A DNA stretch of 7,569 nucleotides, taken from assembly GCA_045603545.1 (NCBI GenBank), contig JAZUMG010000032.1, positions 1 through 7,569 of the forward strand, in the 5' to 3' direction. The stretch's first letter is position 1, and every line of letters starts with the position of its first letter. The DNA is from CAAGNP01 sp045603545. Its GTDB lineage: Bacteria > Bacteroidota > Bacteroidia > Bacteroidales > UBA932. The notes beneath the pieces were generated by a model, which did not search any database, was not told the origin of the DNA, and saw only the letters and a program-made list of their open reading frames with translations. This document shows, piece after piece, positions 1-5,853 of this stretch. The position numbers and the translations under genes were made by a program.

Positions 1-27
1 AAGATACAAAAACTTTATCAGATAAGC

Positions 28-67
28 AAAAAAAGAAGACACTATCTTGATTACAAGACAATGTCTT
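28..67 (-). terminator. Candidate intrinsic terminator, minus strand
   Basis: Read on the minus strand, AAGACA (67-62) pairs with TGTCTT (41-36). Inside it TCTTG (58-54) pairs with CAAGA (49-45) around a 4-base loop, with a 3x3 internal loop between the two stems. One base after the hairpin comes a run of seven T (34-28). This order, hairpin then T-run, is that of a factor-independent terminator for a transcript arriving from the right. The stem is not GC-rich, so strength is uncertain. No convincing minus-strand gene lies upstream of it in this window, so it would end either a non-coding RNA from the repeat region or an unrecognised short transcript. Confidence 0.5.
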
Positions 68-109
68 TCGTATAGTTTTTCAGTGGCCTCGCCACGTGAA
101 TGGGAGGGG

Positions 110-128
110 CCCGCTGCGTAGCAGTGGG
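110..128. repeat. Triloop hairpin
   Basis: Bases 110-117 (CCCGCTGC) pair with 121-128 (GCAGTGGG) across a 3-base loop. This gives an 8-bp stem with one G-T wobble. A second small perfect hairpin, GTGGC/GCCAC at 83-87 and 91-95, lies just to the left. Both fall in the non-coding left region and add to the impression of a structured element; no function can be assigned. Confidence 0.55.
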
Positions 129-152
129 AGGGATGAAGCGAAGCGGAAGTCT

Positions 153-263
153 GCAGAACTAACCTCCGAGCCGCGTCCAAAAATCGCGAAAAGTGGTCGC
201 AGGAAGTGAAAATCTGCCATGCCGCGACAGAATATGACGAATTTTTGACGCGGGAAGTTCTGC
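153..263. repeat. Long imperfect inverted repeat
   Basis: Two arm pairs lie in matching order. The outer arms GCAGAACT (153-160) and AGTTCTGC (256-263) are perfect complements. The inner arms at 171-184 and 241-253 give 13 pairs with a single bulged C at 178. The arms are separated by an asymmetric interior loop (161-170 against 254-255). A smaller pairing, GTCGC (196-200) with GCGAC (224-228), nests inside. GGAAGT recurs at 145, 202 and 253, so older direct duplications may underlie the structure. It could be a folded RNA or a degenerate palindromic element. Confidence 0.55.
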
Positions 264-268
264 GATCT

Positions 269-454
269 ACACACTAGCAGAAAATCTGCAGAAAACTTGT
301 GGGTGTGTATTGAAAAAGGTCGGATACCGGGGTGATTCGGAACACACATGCAAGAAATCTGGCGAAAACTTGTGGGTGTGTATTGAAATAGCCTGAATTT
401 GTAGTGTTTTGTGGACACACCTACACAAAAATTGGGAAAAACTTGCAGGTGTGT
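269..454. repeat. Three-copy tandem repeat, 73-bp period
   Basis: A 40-bp core occurs at 269-308, 342-381 and 415-454, at an exact 73-bp spacing with no indels in the cores. Each core begins with ACACAC and ends with GTGTGT, so each copy is bounded by complementary arms. Each contains ACTTG shortly before the right arm. By hand, copies 2 and 3 agree at about 30 of 40 positions, and copies 1 and 2 more closely; the 33-bp intervals between cores are unrelated. The period is not a multiple of three, so the array is not a protein repeat. The cores are too diverged to be a CRISPR array. The function is unknown. Confidence 0.8.
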
Positions 455-469
455 GGTGAAATGTACAGC

Positions 470-502
470 GACGCATGGAAAATACCCGGTTTCCGCTGCG
501 TC
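470..502. repeat. Nested hairpin
   Basis: GACGCA (470-475) pairs with TGCGTC (497-502), and just inside GGAAA (477-481) pairs with TTTCC (490-494) around an 8-base loop. That is 11 base pairs with a small internal loop. There is no T-run on either side, so it is not an obvious terminator. It lies between the 73-bp array and the repeated CCGCTGCGTCA word and belongs to the same structured region. Confidence 0.5.
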
Positions 503-576
503 AGGTGCGGAAAATTGAGCTGAGTGGAGGAAATCGTGTTGTGAAGCCTGGGAAATGCCCTATATCCGCTGCGTCA
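493..576. repeat. Repeated 11-bp word at 73-bp offset
   Basis: CCGCTGCGTCA occurs at 493-503 and again at 566-576, exactly 73 bp apart. Similarity extends leftwards, where GGAAA plus a C-run precedes both copies. The spacing equals that of the three-copy array at 269-454, which suggests that the whole 269-576 stretch grew by duplication of a 73-bp unit and later diverged. No coding potential is evident. Confidence 0.55.
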
Positions 577-629
577 AGTATAGAAGAACTTTCTGATGGA
601 GTAGCGGCGAGAGTTGTCAGACCTCTAGA

Positions 630-655
630 CGGATAGACGGATATCCGCTTTTTTT
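630..655 (+). terminator. Weak hairpin plus T-run before hutU
   Basis: CGGAT (630-634) can pair with ATCCG (643-647) around an 8-base loop, followed by one C and seven T (649-655). An alternative stem joins AGCGG (603-607) to CCGCT (645-649). AGACGGAT is directly duplicated at 627-642. It could end a plus-strand transcript from the repeat region and insulate hutU. The stem is short, so this is only a candidate. Confidence 0.35.
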
Positions 656-658
656 ATT

Positions 659-666
659 TATATTTG
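659..666 (+). promoter_or_regulatory. Bacteroidota -7 promoter element for hutU
   Basis: TATATTTG is an exact match to the Bacteroidota primary sigma factor -7 consensus TAnnTTTG. It lies 24 bases upstream of the hutU ATG, which would give a short leader of roughly 20 nt. No TTTG -33 element is present at the expected distance, where the sequence is the AGACGGAT duplication. The promoter may therefore be weak or need an activator. That fits a catabolic gene, but it is inference. Confidence 0.55.
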
Positions 667-690
667 TAACCGACACAAATGTAAAAGGTT

Positions 691-2700
691 ATGAACGACT
701 TTCAGAAAGCTATATTAGCAGGCATCCCGGATATCCTTCCGGAGCCAAAAAGCTATGACCCAAATATAAACCACGCACCCAAGAGAAAAGATATCCTTAC
801 CCCTGCAGAGAAGAAACTGGCACTGAAGAATGCCCTCAGGTATTTCCCTGCAAAGCACCACGCCACACTTCTTCCCGAATTCAGACAGGAACTCGAGACA
901 TACGGCCGCATCTATATGTACCGCTTCCGTCCGGACTATAAAATCCACGCCAGAAGCATAGACGAATTCCCCCACAAAAGCCGTCAGGCAGCGGCAATAA
1001 TGCTGATGCTCTCGAACAATCTTGACTATGCTGTGGCACAGCACCCACACGAACTGATCACATACGGAGGAAACGGAGCCGCATTCCAGAACTGGGCACA
1101 ATATCTCCTCACCATGCAATATCTCGCCCAGATGACAGACGAGCAGACACTTGTCCTCTACTCGGGACACCCCCTCGGCCTCTTCCCCTCACATAAAGAG
1201 GCACCCCGTCTTGTCATCACAAACGGAATGGTGATCCCAAACTACTCATCCAAAGACCACTGGGAGAAATTCAACGCCCTCGGTGTATCCCAATACGGAC
1301 AGATGACAGCCGGATCATTTATGTACATAGGCCCTCAGGGAATTGTGCATGGCACCACCATCACAGTCCTTAACGCAGCCAGAATGCATTGTGCGAAGCA
1401 CCAAGCTGTGGTAAGTGATGAAGATATCAAAGGGAAACTCTTCGTCAGCTCCGGCCTCGGAGGAATGTCGGGAGCACAGCCAAAAGCTGCGGTAATAGCA
1501 GGAGTAGTAGGTATCGTGGCTGAGATCAACCCTAAAGCTGTCCAGAAACGCTACGAACAGGGTTGGGTAGATGAAGTGTACACAGACCTTGACCAGCTTG
1601 TTGCCAGGGCCCTTAAAGCACGCGACGCTAAAGAGGCTGTCTCACTTGCATATCAGGGCAATGTGGTGGACCTTTGGGAGAAACTCGCTGCAGAGAATAT
1701 AAATGTGGACCTCGGCTCAGACCAGACCTCACTCCACAACCCATGGGCAGGCGGTTATTACCCTGTAGGGTACTCACTTGAAGAGTCAAACGAGATGATG
1801 GCCAGAGAGCCTGAAAAATTTAAAGAGGCTGTGCAGGAGACTCTCCGCCGCCACGCAGCTGCTATCAACAAACTTACAGCCCAGGGTATGTACTTCTTCG
1901 ACTACGGCAATGCATTCCTCCTTGAGGCCTCACGTGCGGGTGCCGACATCCTGAAAGAGGACGGCACATTCAAATACCCTTCATATGTTCAGGATATCAT
2001 GGGACCCCTCTTCTTCGACTACGGCTTCGGTCCTTACAGATGGGTGTGCACTTCATCGAAGCCCGAAGACCTGGCTCAGACAGACAAACTTGCAGCCCAG
2101 GTACTTGAGGATATCCTCAAAGATGCACCGGAAGAGATCCAGTCACAACTCAAGGACAATATCCACTGGATCAAAGAGGCTGGCAAAAACCAATTGGTGG
2201 TGGGCTCACAGGCCAGAATCCTCTATGCTGATGCAGAGGGGCGTACCAAGATAGCCCTTGCCATGAACCAAGCTATCCGTGAGGGTAAAATATCTGCACC
2301 TATCGTGCTGGGTCGTGACCACCACGACGTGTCGGGTACAGACTCGCCATACCGCGAGACATCAAATATCTATGACGGCTCAAGTTTCACAGCAGATATG
2401 GCTATCCACAATGTTATCGGCGACTCGTTCCGCGGAGCCACATGGGTATCTATCCACAACGGCGGTGGCGTCGGCTGGGGAGAGGTGATAAACGGAGGCT
2501 TCGGTATGGTTATCGACGGCACAGAAGAGAGCGACCGCAAGATCAGAGAGATGCTCCACTGGGATGTGAACAATGGTATTGCACGCCGCAGCTGGGCACG
2601 CAACCAAGGGGCCATCTTCGCTATCAAACGTGAGATGGAGCGCACTCCAAACTTGAAGGTGACCCTCCCTAATCTTGTGGATGAGAGCTTGTTTGAATAA
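691..2700 (+). CDS. hutU: Urocanate hydratase (urocanase), long form
   Basis: This enzyme hydrates urocanate to 4-imidazolone-5-propionate, the second step of histidine degradation, in the cytoplasm with tightly bound NAD+ acting as electrophile. The 669-residue product carries hallmark blocks: YGGNGA (125-130), GLGGMSGAQPKA (255-266), DQTSLHNPWAGG (344-355), FFDYGFGPYRWVC (441-453), GRDHHDVSGTDSP (541-553) and HNGGGVGWGEVINGG (589-603). It is about 110 residues longer than the Pseudomonas/Bacillus type and resembles the long form of Bacteroidetes and animals. The Pseudomonas-type signature FQGLPxRICW, with its cysteine, here reads GSQARILY (505-512). The ATG at 691 follows AAAAGG and a -7 promoter element. 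No other hut gene lies in the window. Its last 32 bases overlap the convergent lplA gene. Confidence 0.97.
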   Translation: MNDFQKAILAGIPDILPEPKSYDPNINHAPKRKDILTPAEKKLALKNALRYFPAKHHATLLPEFRQELETYGRIYMYRFRPDYKIHARSIDEFPHKSRQAAAIMLMLSNNLDYAVAQHPHELITYGGNGAAFQNWAQYLLTMQYLAQMTDEQTLVLYSGHPLGLFPSHKEAPRLVITNGMVIPNYSSKDHWEKFNALGVSQYGQMTAGSFMYIGPQGIVHGTTITVLNAARMHCAKHQAVVSDEDIKGKLFVSSGLGGMSGAQPKAAVIAGVVGIVAEINPKAVQKRYEQGWVDEVYTDLDQLVARALKARDAKEAVSLAYQGNVVDLWEKLAAENINVDLGSDQTSLHNPWAGGYYPVGYSLEESNEMMAREPEKFKEAVQETLRRHAAAINKLTAQGMYFFDYGNAFLLEASRAGADILKEDGTFKYPSYVQDIMGPLFFDYGFGPYRWVCTSSKPEDLAQTDKLAAQVLEDILKDAPEEIQSQLKDNIHWIKEAGKNQLVVGSQARILYADAEGRTKIALAMNQAIREGKISAPIVLGRDHHDVSGTDSPYRETSNIYDGSSFTADMAIHNVIGDSFRGATWVSIHNGGGVGWGEVINGGFGMVIDGTEESDRKIREMLHWDVNNGIARRSWARNQGAIFAIKREMERTPNLKVTLPNLVDESLFE

Positions 2701-3664
2701 ATCCGGTAAAAATTTCAGGGGTCATCCCTGAGATATAACTGTTGATGTCAATAGATGATACGGCGGCAAATATGTCGTCGTATCTGTTTAATACACCTAC
2801 CAATGCCTCTTCCAGTTCAGAGGTGGGTGCAGTGAAGAAATAGTCGCCGCAGATACGGCATTCACGGATAATACCTTTCTCTACGTTGAGGAATATCTCC
2901 ACCAGCCCCGAAGGGAGTTTTACTATGTTCGAATAGGTATATTTGGGCGATACGCCCCAGTTCCACTGAGCAGTGGCATACTTCTCATCGCGGAGCTTCT
3001 CAATCGCAGCCACCTCTTCAGAGGTATATTCGCTTGCCTGACCCACTCCCACCTCCCGGTAGATGAAATCCATAAACTCCTCTATACCCATTGCCTGCGG
3101 CAAATGCTCAGAGATATTGGTGACGCGGGATCTGTTGGACTGGACGCTCTTCCCTACAAACTTCTCGGGGCGGGCATTGAGTGCCCCGCTCAAATCTGCT
3201 ATAGAGGCTGAAAATAGGAGCGTTCCGTGCTGGAGAACCCTGTCGCGGTGGATGCAGATGGCGTTGCCGGAGAATTTGCGTCCGTCAATCAAAAGGTCGT
3301 TGCGCCCCTCCAGATAGGCATCCACACCGAGTTTGCGCAGCGCTGCAATGATGGGGGCGGTGAACCTTGCAAACATGGCAGAGGTCTCTTCACCATCCAC
3401 CCGGGTGTCTATGAAACTGAAATTGATATTCCCAAGATCGTGGAATACAGCCCCTCCACCGGTGAGGCGGCGTACCACTGGGATATTGTGCTCGTGCACA
3501 AACCGTGCATTGATCTCGGCAGCGGCGTTCTGGTTCTTGCCAATGATTATTGATGGGGCATTGCGCCAGAGGCGAAAAATGGGTTCGCTGCACCCTTTGA
3601 GGAGGTACTCCTCTGCGGCAAGGTTGAAATAGGGGTCGTGACCTTTATCGGCGATGCATCTCAT
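2669..3664 (-). CDS. lplA: Lipoate-protein ligase A family
   Basis: The family activates free lipoate with ATP and attaches it to a lysine of lipoyl domains (2-oxoacid dehydrogenases, GcvH) in the cytoplasm. The 331-residue protein shows RRLTGGGAVFHD (65-76), the lipoate/ATP-binding loop; GRKFSGNA (128-135), with K130 matching the ligand-binding lysine; and HGTLLF (146-151). A C-terminal accessory domain (about 250-325) is present, as in stand-alone ligases, which argues against LipB or LipM octanoyltransferases. The ATG lies inside the 3' end of the PAP2 gene (20-bp overlap), implying translational coupling. The last ten residues or so (QTSSHPQD and neighbours) lie antisense to the hutU end and look like a read-on tail beyond the usual C terminus. 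It is the last gene of the minus-strand cluster. Confidence 0.94.
   Translation of the reverse strand: MRCIADKGHDPYFNLAAEEYLLKGCSEPIFRLWRNAPSIIIGKNQNAAAEINARFVHEHNIPVVRRLTGGGAVFHDLGNINFSFIDTRVDGEETSAMFARFTAPIIAALRKLGVDAYLEGRNDLLIDGRKFSGNAICIHRDRVLQHGTLLFSASIADLSGALNARPEKFVGKSVQSNRSRVTNISEHLPQAMGIEEFMDFIYREVGVGQASEYTSEEVAAIEKLRDEKYATAQWNWGVSPKYTYSNIVKLPSGLVEIFLNVEKGIIRECRICGDYFFTAPTSELEEALVGVLNRYDDIFAAVSSIDINSYISGMTPEIFTGFIQTSSHPQD
2712..2734. other. Hairpin in the lplA 3' end, downstream of hutU
   Basis: Bases 2712-2720 pair with 2726-2734 around a 5-base loop, giving nine pairs including one wobble with a CAGGG/CCCTG heart. It begins 11 bases after the hutU stop. On the plus strand no T-run follows, so it is not a standard terminator for hutU, though it could protect the 3' end of the mRNA. 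On the minus strand it is followed by five T (2712-2708) while still inside the lplA coding region. Confidence 0.4.
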
Positions 3665-4241
3665 ATTTGTGGAGAAGGTATTTTAGGAGCATATATACTG
3701 ATATTGCTATGGCAATACCCAGGATTGCCCCGCAAATGACATCAAGAGGGTAGTGCTTTGCAAGGTATATCCTGCTGTAGCTGACTATGGCAGCCCAGCA
3801 GAATATTGCTGCAGTGTATGGCTTCTTCCGGAAGATGAGTGAAGTTATTGTTGCAAAGCCAAAGGAGTTTGCTGCGTGTCCTGAGACAAATCCGTAGTTG
3901 CCCCCCTTACCTTCAAGAAGCCTTACAAGCCCCTCCAGAGCAGGCTCGTGTCCGGGGCGGAACCTTTGGACAGACTCCTTTATGAAACTTGATGCCTGAT
4001 CACAGAAACCGAAACATATGGCTATCGCAATAATACAGAACAGAGCTGTCATCCATACAGGAATCCTCTCCGATCTGAGTGTCTGCCAGCGTGGCCGAAA
4101 CATGAGGGCAGCAACAATAACATATAAAGGTATCCATACAGGGATGGCAGAGAAGAAGAGCATAATCTTGTCTGCAATAGGGGAGTTCCACCCATTTACA
4201 GCCAGAAGAAGTTCTCTGTCGAGATTGAGCAACCAGTCCAT
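3645..4241 (-). CDS. PAP2-family membrane phosphatase
   Basis: This is an integral membrane phosphatase of the type 2 phosphatidic acid phosphatase family; likely substrates are lipid phosphates such as undecaprenyl pyrophosphate or phosphatidylglycerophosphate. The three signature motifs are intact in 198 residues: KESVQRFRP (88-96), VSGH (119-122) and SRIYLAKHYPLD (156-167), with H122 and H163 as the expected catalytic histidines. Hydrophobic segments lie near 26-48, 63-82, 124-137, 143-155 and 168-190, consistent with a five- or six-pass protein. No signal peptide is seen. It starts 11 bases after obg and its end overlaps lplA by 20 bp. Which lipid it acts on cannot be told from sequence; undecaprenyl pyrophosphate recycling is plausible but not shown. 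Confidence 0.9.
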   Translation of the reverse strand: MDWLLNLDRELLLAVNGWNSPIADKIMLFFSAIPVWIPLYVIVAALMFRPRWQTLRSERIPVWMTALFCIIAIAICFGFCDQASSFIKESVQRFRPGHEPALEGLVRLLEGKGGNYGFVSGHAANSFGFATITSLIFRKKPYTAAIFCWAAIVSYSRIYLAKHYPLDVICGAILGIAIAISVYMLLKYLLHKYEMHRR

Positions 4242-4252
4242 ATATCCCAGTG

Positions 4253-5245
4253 TTACTGGTTAAGTGTCTTCCAGAGAAGATCTTTAAGCTGGGGGATACC
4301 TTCACCTGTCAATGATGATATGAAGATGGTAGGGAGTGTGCGTGGAAGGTGCTTTTTGATCTCTTTTTTGAGCTCCTCATCCAGCATATCCGCTTTGGTG
4401 ATGGCCAATACCCTCTCTTTGTCCATCAGTTCAGGGTTGTAGAGTTTCAGCTCCTTGAGCAGAACCTTATAGTCCTCCTTGATGTCCTGACTGTCTGCAG
4501 GAATCATGAAAAGAAGCATGGAGTTTCTCTCGATATGGCGAAGGAATCTGGTACCGAGACCTTTACCTGTGTGCGCACCCTCGATGATACCTGGGATGTC
4601 TGCCATTACGAAAGATTTGTTGTCGTAGTAGTTTACGATACCGAGGTTAGGCTCAAGTGTGGTAAATGCGTAGTCTGCGATTTTGGGTTTGGCTGCTGAA
4701 ACTACAGAGAGAAGTGTCGATTTGCCGGCATTCGGGAAACCTACAAGTCCTACATCTGCAAGAAGTTTGAGCTCCAGGATGAACCACCCCTCCACACCAA
4801 GTTCACCAGGCTGTGCATAGCGTGGTGTCTGGTTGGTGGCAGACTTGAAGTTTGCATTTCCAAGACCTCCACGACCACCTTTTACGAGGATCTTCTCTTC
4901 ACCTGGCTCAAGTACTTCAAATAGGACCTCTCCTGTCTCAGCATCTTTGGCAACAGTGCCGAGTGGTACGTCGAGATAGATATCCTTGCCGTTGGCACCC
5001 TTGCATAGACTGCCGCTGCCGGCCTCACCGTGGTCAGCTTTGATGTGTTTGCGGTATTTGAGGTGAATCAGTGTCCAGAATTGTGGATTACCCCTCAGGA
5101 TGATATGTCCGCCGCGACCACCATCTCCACCATCAGGCCCCCCTTTTGGGACAAATTTCTCGCGGCGCAGGTGCATCGAACCATTGCCGCCGTTGCCGGA
5201 TGCACAGAAGATTCGTACGTAGTCTATGAAGTTTGAATTAGCCAT
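4253..5245 (-). CDS. obg: Obg GTPase (ribosome-associated)
   Basis: Obg is an essential GTPase that binds the 50S ribosomal subunit and links ribosome assembly to growth and stress. The 330-residue protein has the glycine-rich Obg fold at 1-160, with GGNG, GGPDGGDGGRGG (35-46) and GGRGGLGN (123-130), then the G domain. G1 is GFPNAGKS (169-176), the switch I threonines are TT (195-196), G3 is DIPG (216-219) and G5 is SSLTGEG (310-316). G4 reads TKAD (283-286) instead of the usual NKxD. The C-terminal OCT domain of some Obg proteins is absent; the protein ends with the G domain. It follows adk after 41 bp containing a palindrome and precedes the PAP2 gene by 11 bp. Confidence 0.97.
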   Translation of the reverse strand: MANSNFIDYVRIFCASGNGGNGSMHLRREKFVPKGGPDGGDGGRGGHIILRGNPQFWTLIHLKYRKHIKADHGEAGSGSLCKGANGKDIYLDVPLGTVAKDAETGEVLFEVLEPGEEKILVKGGRGGLGNANFKSATNQTPRYAQPGELGVEGWFILELKLLADVGLVGFPNAGKSTLLSVVSAAKPKIADYAFTTLEPNLGIVNYYDNKSFVMADIPGIIEGAHTGKGLGTRFLRHIERNSMLLFMIPADSQDIKEDYKVLLKELKLYNPELMDKERVLAITKADMLDEELKKEIKKHLPRTLPTIFISSLTGEGIPQLKDLLWKTLNQ

Positions 5246-5257
5246 ATTGTGTAGAAG

Positions 5258-5281
5258 ATCCTGCGGTCAGGGCCGCAGGAT
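5258..5281. repeat. Perfect 9-bp palindrome between adk and obg
   Basis: ATCCTGCGG (5258-5266) and CCGCAGGAT (5273-5281) are perfect complements around a 6-base loop and fill most of the 41-bp adk-obg gap. On the minus strand, the direction of transcription, the hairpin is followed by CTTCTACACAAT and then the obg ATG. There is no T-run, so it is not a standard terminator. It may attenuate, act as an RNA processing or stability hairpin, or be one copy of a dispersed REP-like palindrome. Confidence 0.7.
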
Positions 5282-5286
5282 GACTT

Positions 5287-5853
5287 TTATTTTATTAGTT
5301 TGGAAATGTTCTTGAATACCTCCTCGATGGTACCTGTCCCATCCACTTCCTGATATTTGCCCTGTCTCTTGTAGAAATCGATAAGGGGCTCGGTTTTGTG
5401 GTGGTAGGTGTCTATCCTGTTCTGGATAATCTCCCTTTTGGTGTCATCAATTCTCCCTTCTATCAGTGCCCTATGCTGGATACGCTCAAATACCATCATG
5501 TCGGGGAGAGATATTGAAAGGATAGATGTTACTTCATCACCTCTGTCGGCAAGCAGTTTGTCGAGGGTCTCAGCCTGGGCGATAGTGCGTGGAAAACCGT
5601 CAAAAAGGAAACCGTACACGTGGGTGTTCTCCTCAATGCAGTTTTTTATCATACCTACTACCACCTCGTCAGGGACAAAGTTTCCGGCATTGATCAGAAC
5701 TGCAGCCTGGTTGCCAAGGTCTGTCCCTTTCTTTATCTCCTGGCGTAGCAGATCGCCTGTTGAGATGTGATGCAAATTATATTTTTCAGCTAGAAGCTTA
5801 GCCTGTGTGCCCTTGCCAGCACCTGGAGGGCCAAACAATACGTAATATTTCAT
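5287..5853 (-). CDS. adk: Adenylate kinase
   Basis: The enzyme catalyses ATP + AMP to 2 ADP and balances the adenylate pool in the cytoplasm. The 188-residue product has the P-loop GPPGAGKGT (8-16), the AMP-binding segment STGDLLRQEI (31-40), FDGFPRT (84-90) and a short LID ending in EGRIDDT (132-138). This is the short-LID form, without the zinc-finger insert of about 30 residues and without LID cysteines, which explains the length below the roughly 215 residues of the long enzymes. Its ATG shares one base with the hpt stop codon (TAATG), so translation is probably coupled to hpt. It supplies the nucleotide diphosphate step downstream of salvage by Hpt. Confidence 0.97.
   Translation of the reverse strand: MKYYVLFGPPGAGKGTQAKLLAEKYNLHHISTGDLLRQEIKKGTDLGNQAAVLINAGNFVPDEVVVGMIKNCIEENTHVYGFLFDGFPRTIAQAETLDKLLADRGDEVTSILSISLPDMMVFERIQHRALIEGRIDDTKREIIQNRIDTYHHKTEPLIDFYKRQGKYQEVDGTGTIEEVFKNISKLIK

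Noticed and set aside
80..418. Minus-strand open frame of 112 codons in the left region, with a terminator-like hairpin just downstream
   Set aside because: It runs through the 73-bp repeats, whose period is not a multiple of three, and resembles no protein I know. The composition (rich in F, R, S, H) looks like chance translation of structured DNA.
269..454. CRISPR array
   Set aside because: The geometry (40-bp core, 33-bp interval) is suggestive, but the cores differ at about a quarter of positions between copies 2 and 3, there are only three, and no cas gene is present.
267..476. Minus-strand open frame of 69 codons over the repeat array
   Set aside because: It overlaps the other frame in the same repeats. 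The similar peptide pieces (IHTHKFS-like) come from the DNA repeats themselves, not from a conserved protein.
1..690. tRNA or rRNA gene in the gene-free left region
   Set aside because: I looked for a cloverleaf with T-loop GTTCRA-type sequence and a CCA-proximal stem and found none. The hairpins do not fit a tRNA, and no rRNA sequence is recognisable.
715..1170. Long antisense open frame within hutU
   Set aside because: It is a shadow of the strongly supported hutU frame, with no recognisable motif and no promoter.
4349..4699. Plus-strand open frame opposite obg
   Set aside because: The obg motifs on the minus strand are unambiguous; the opposite frame has no family resemblance.
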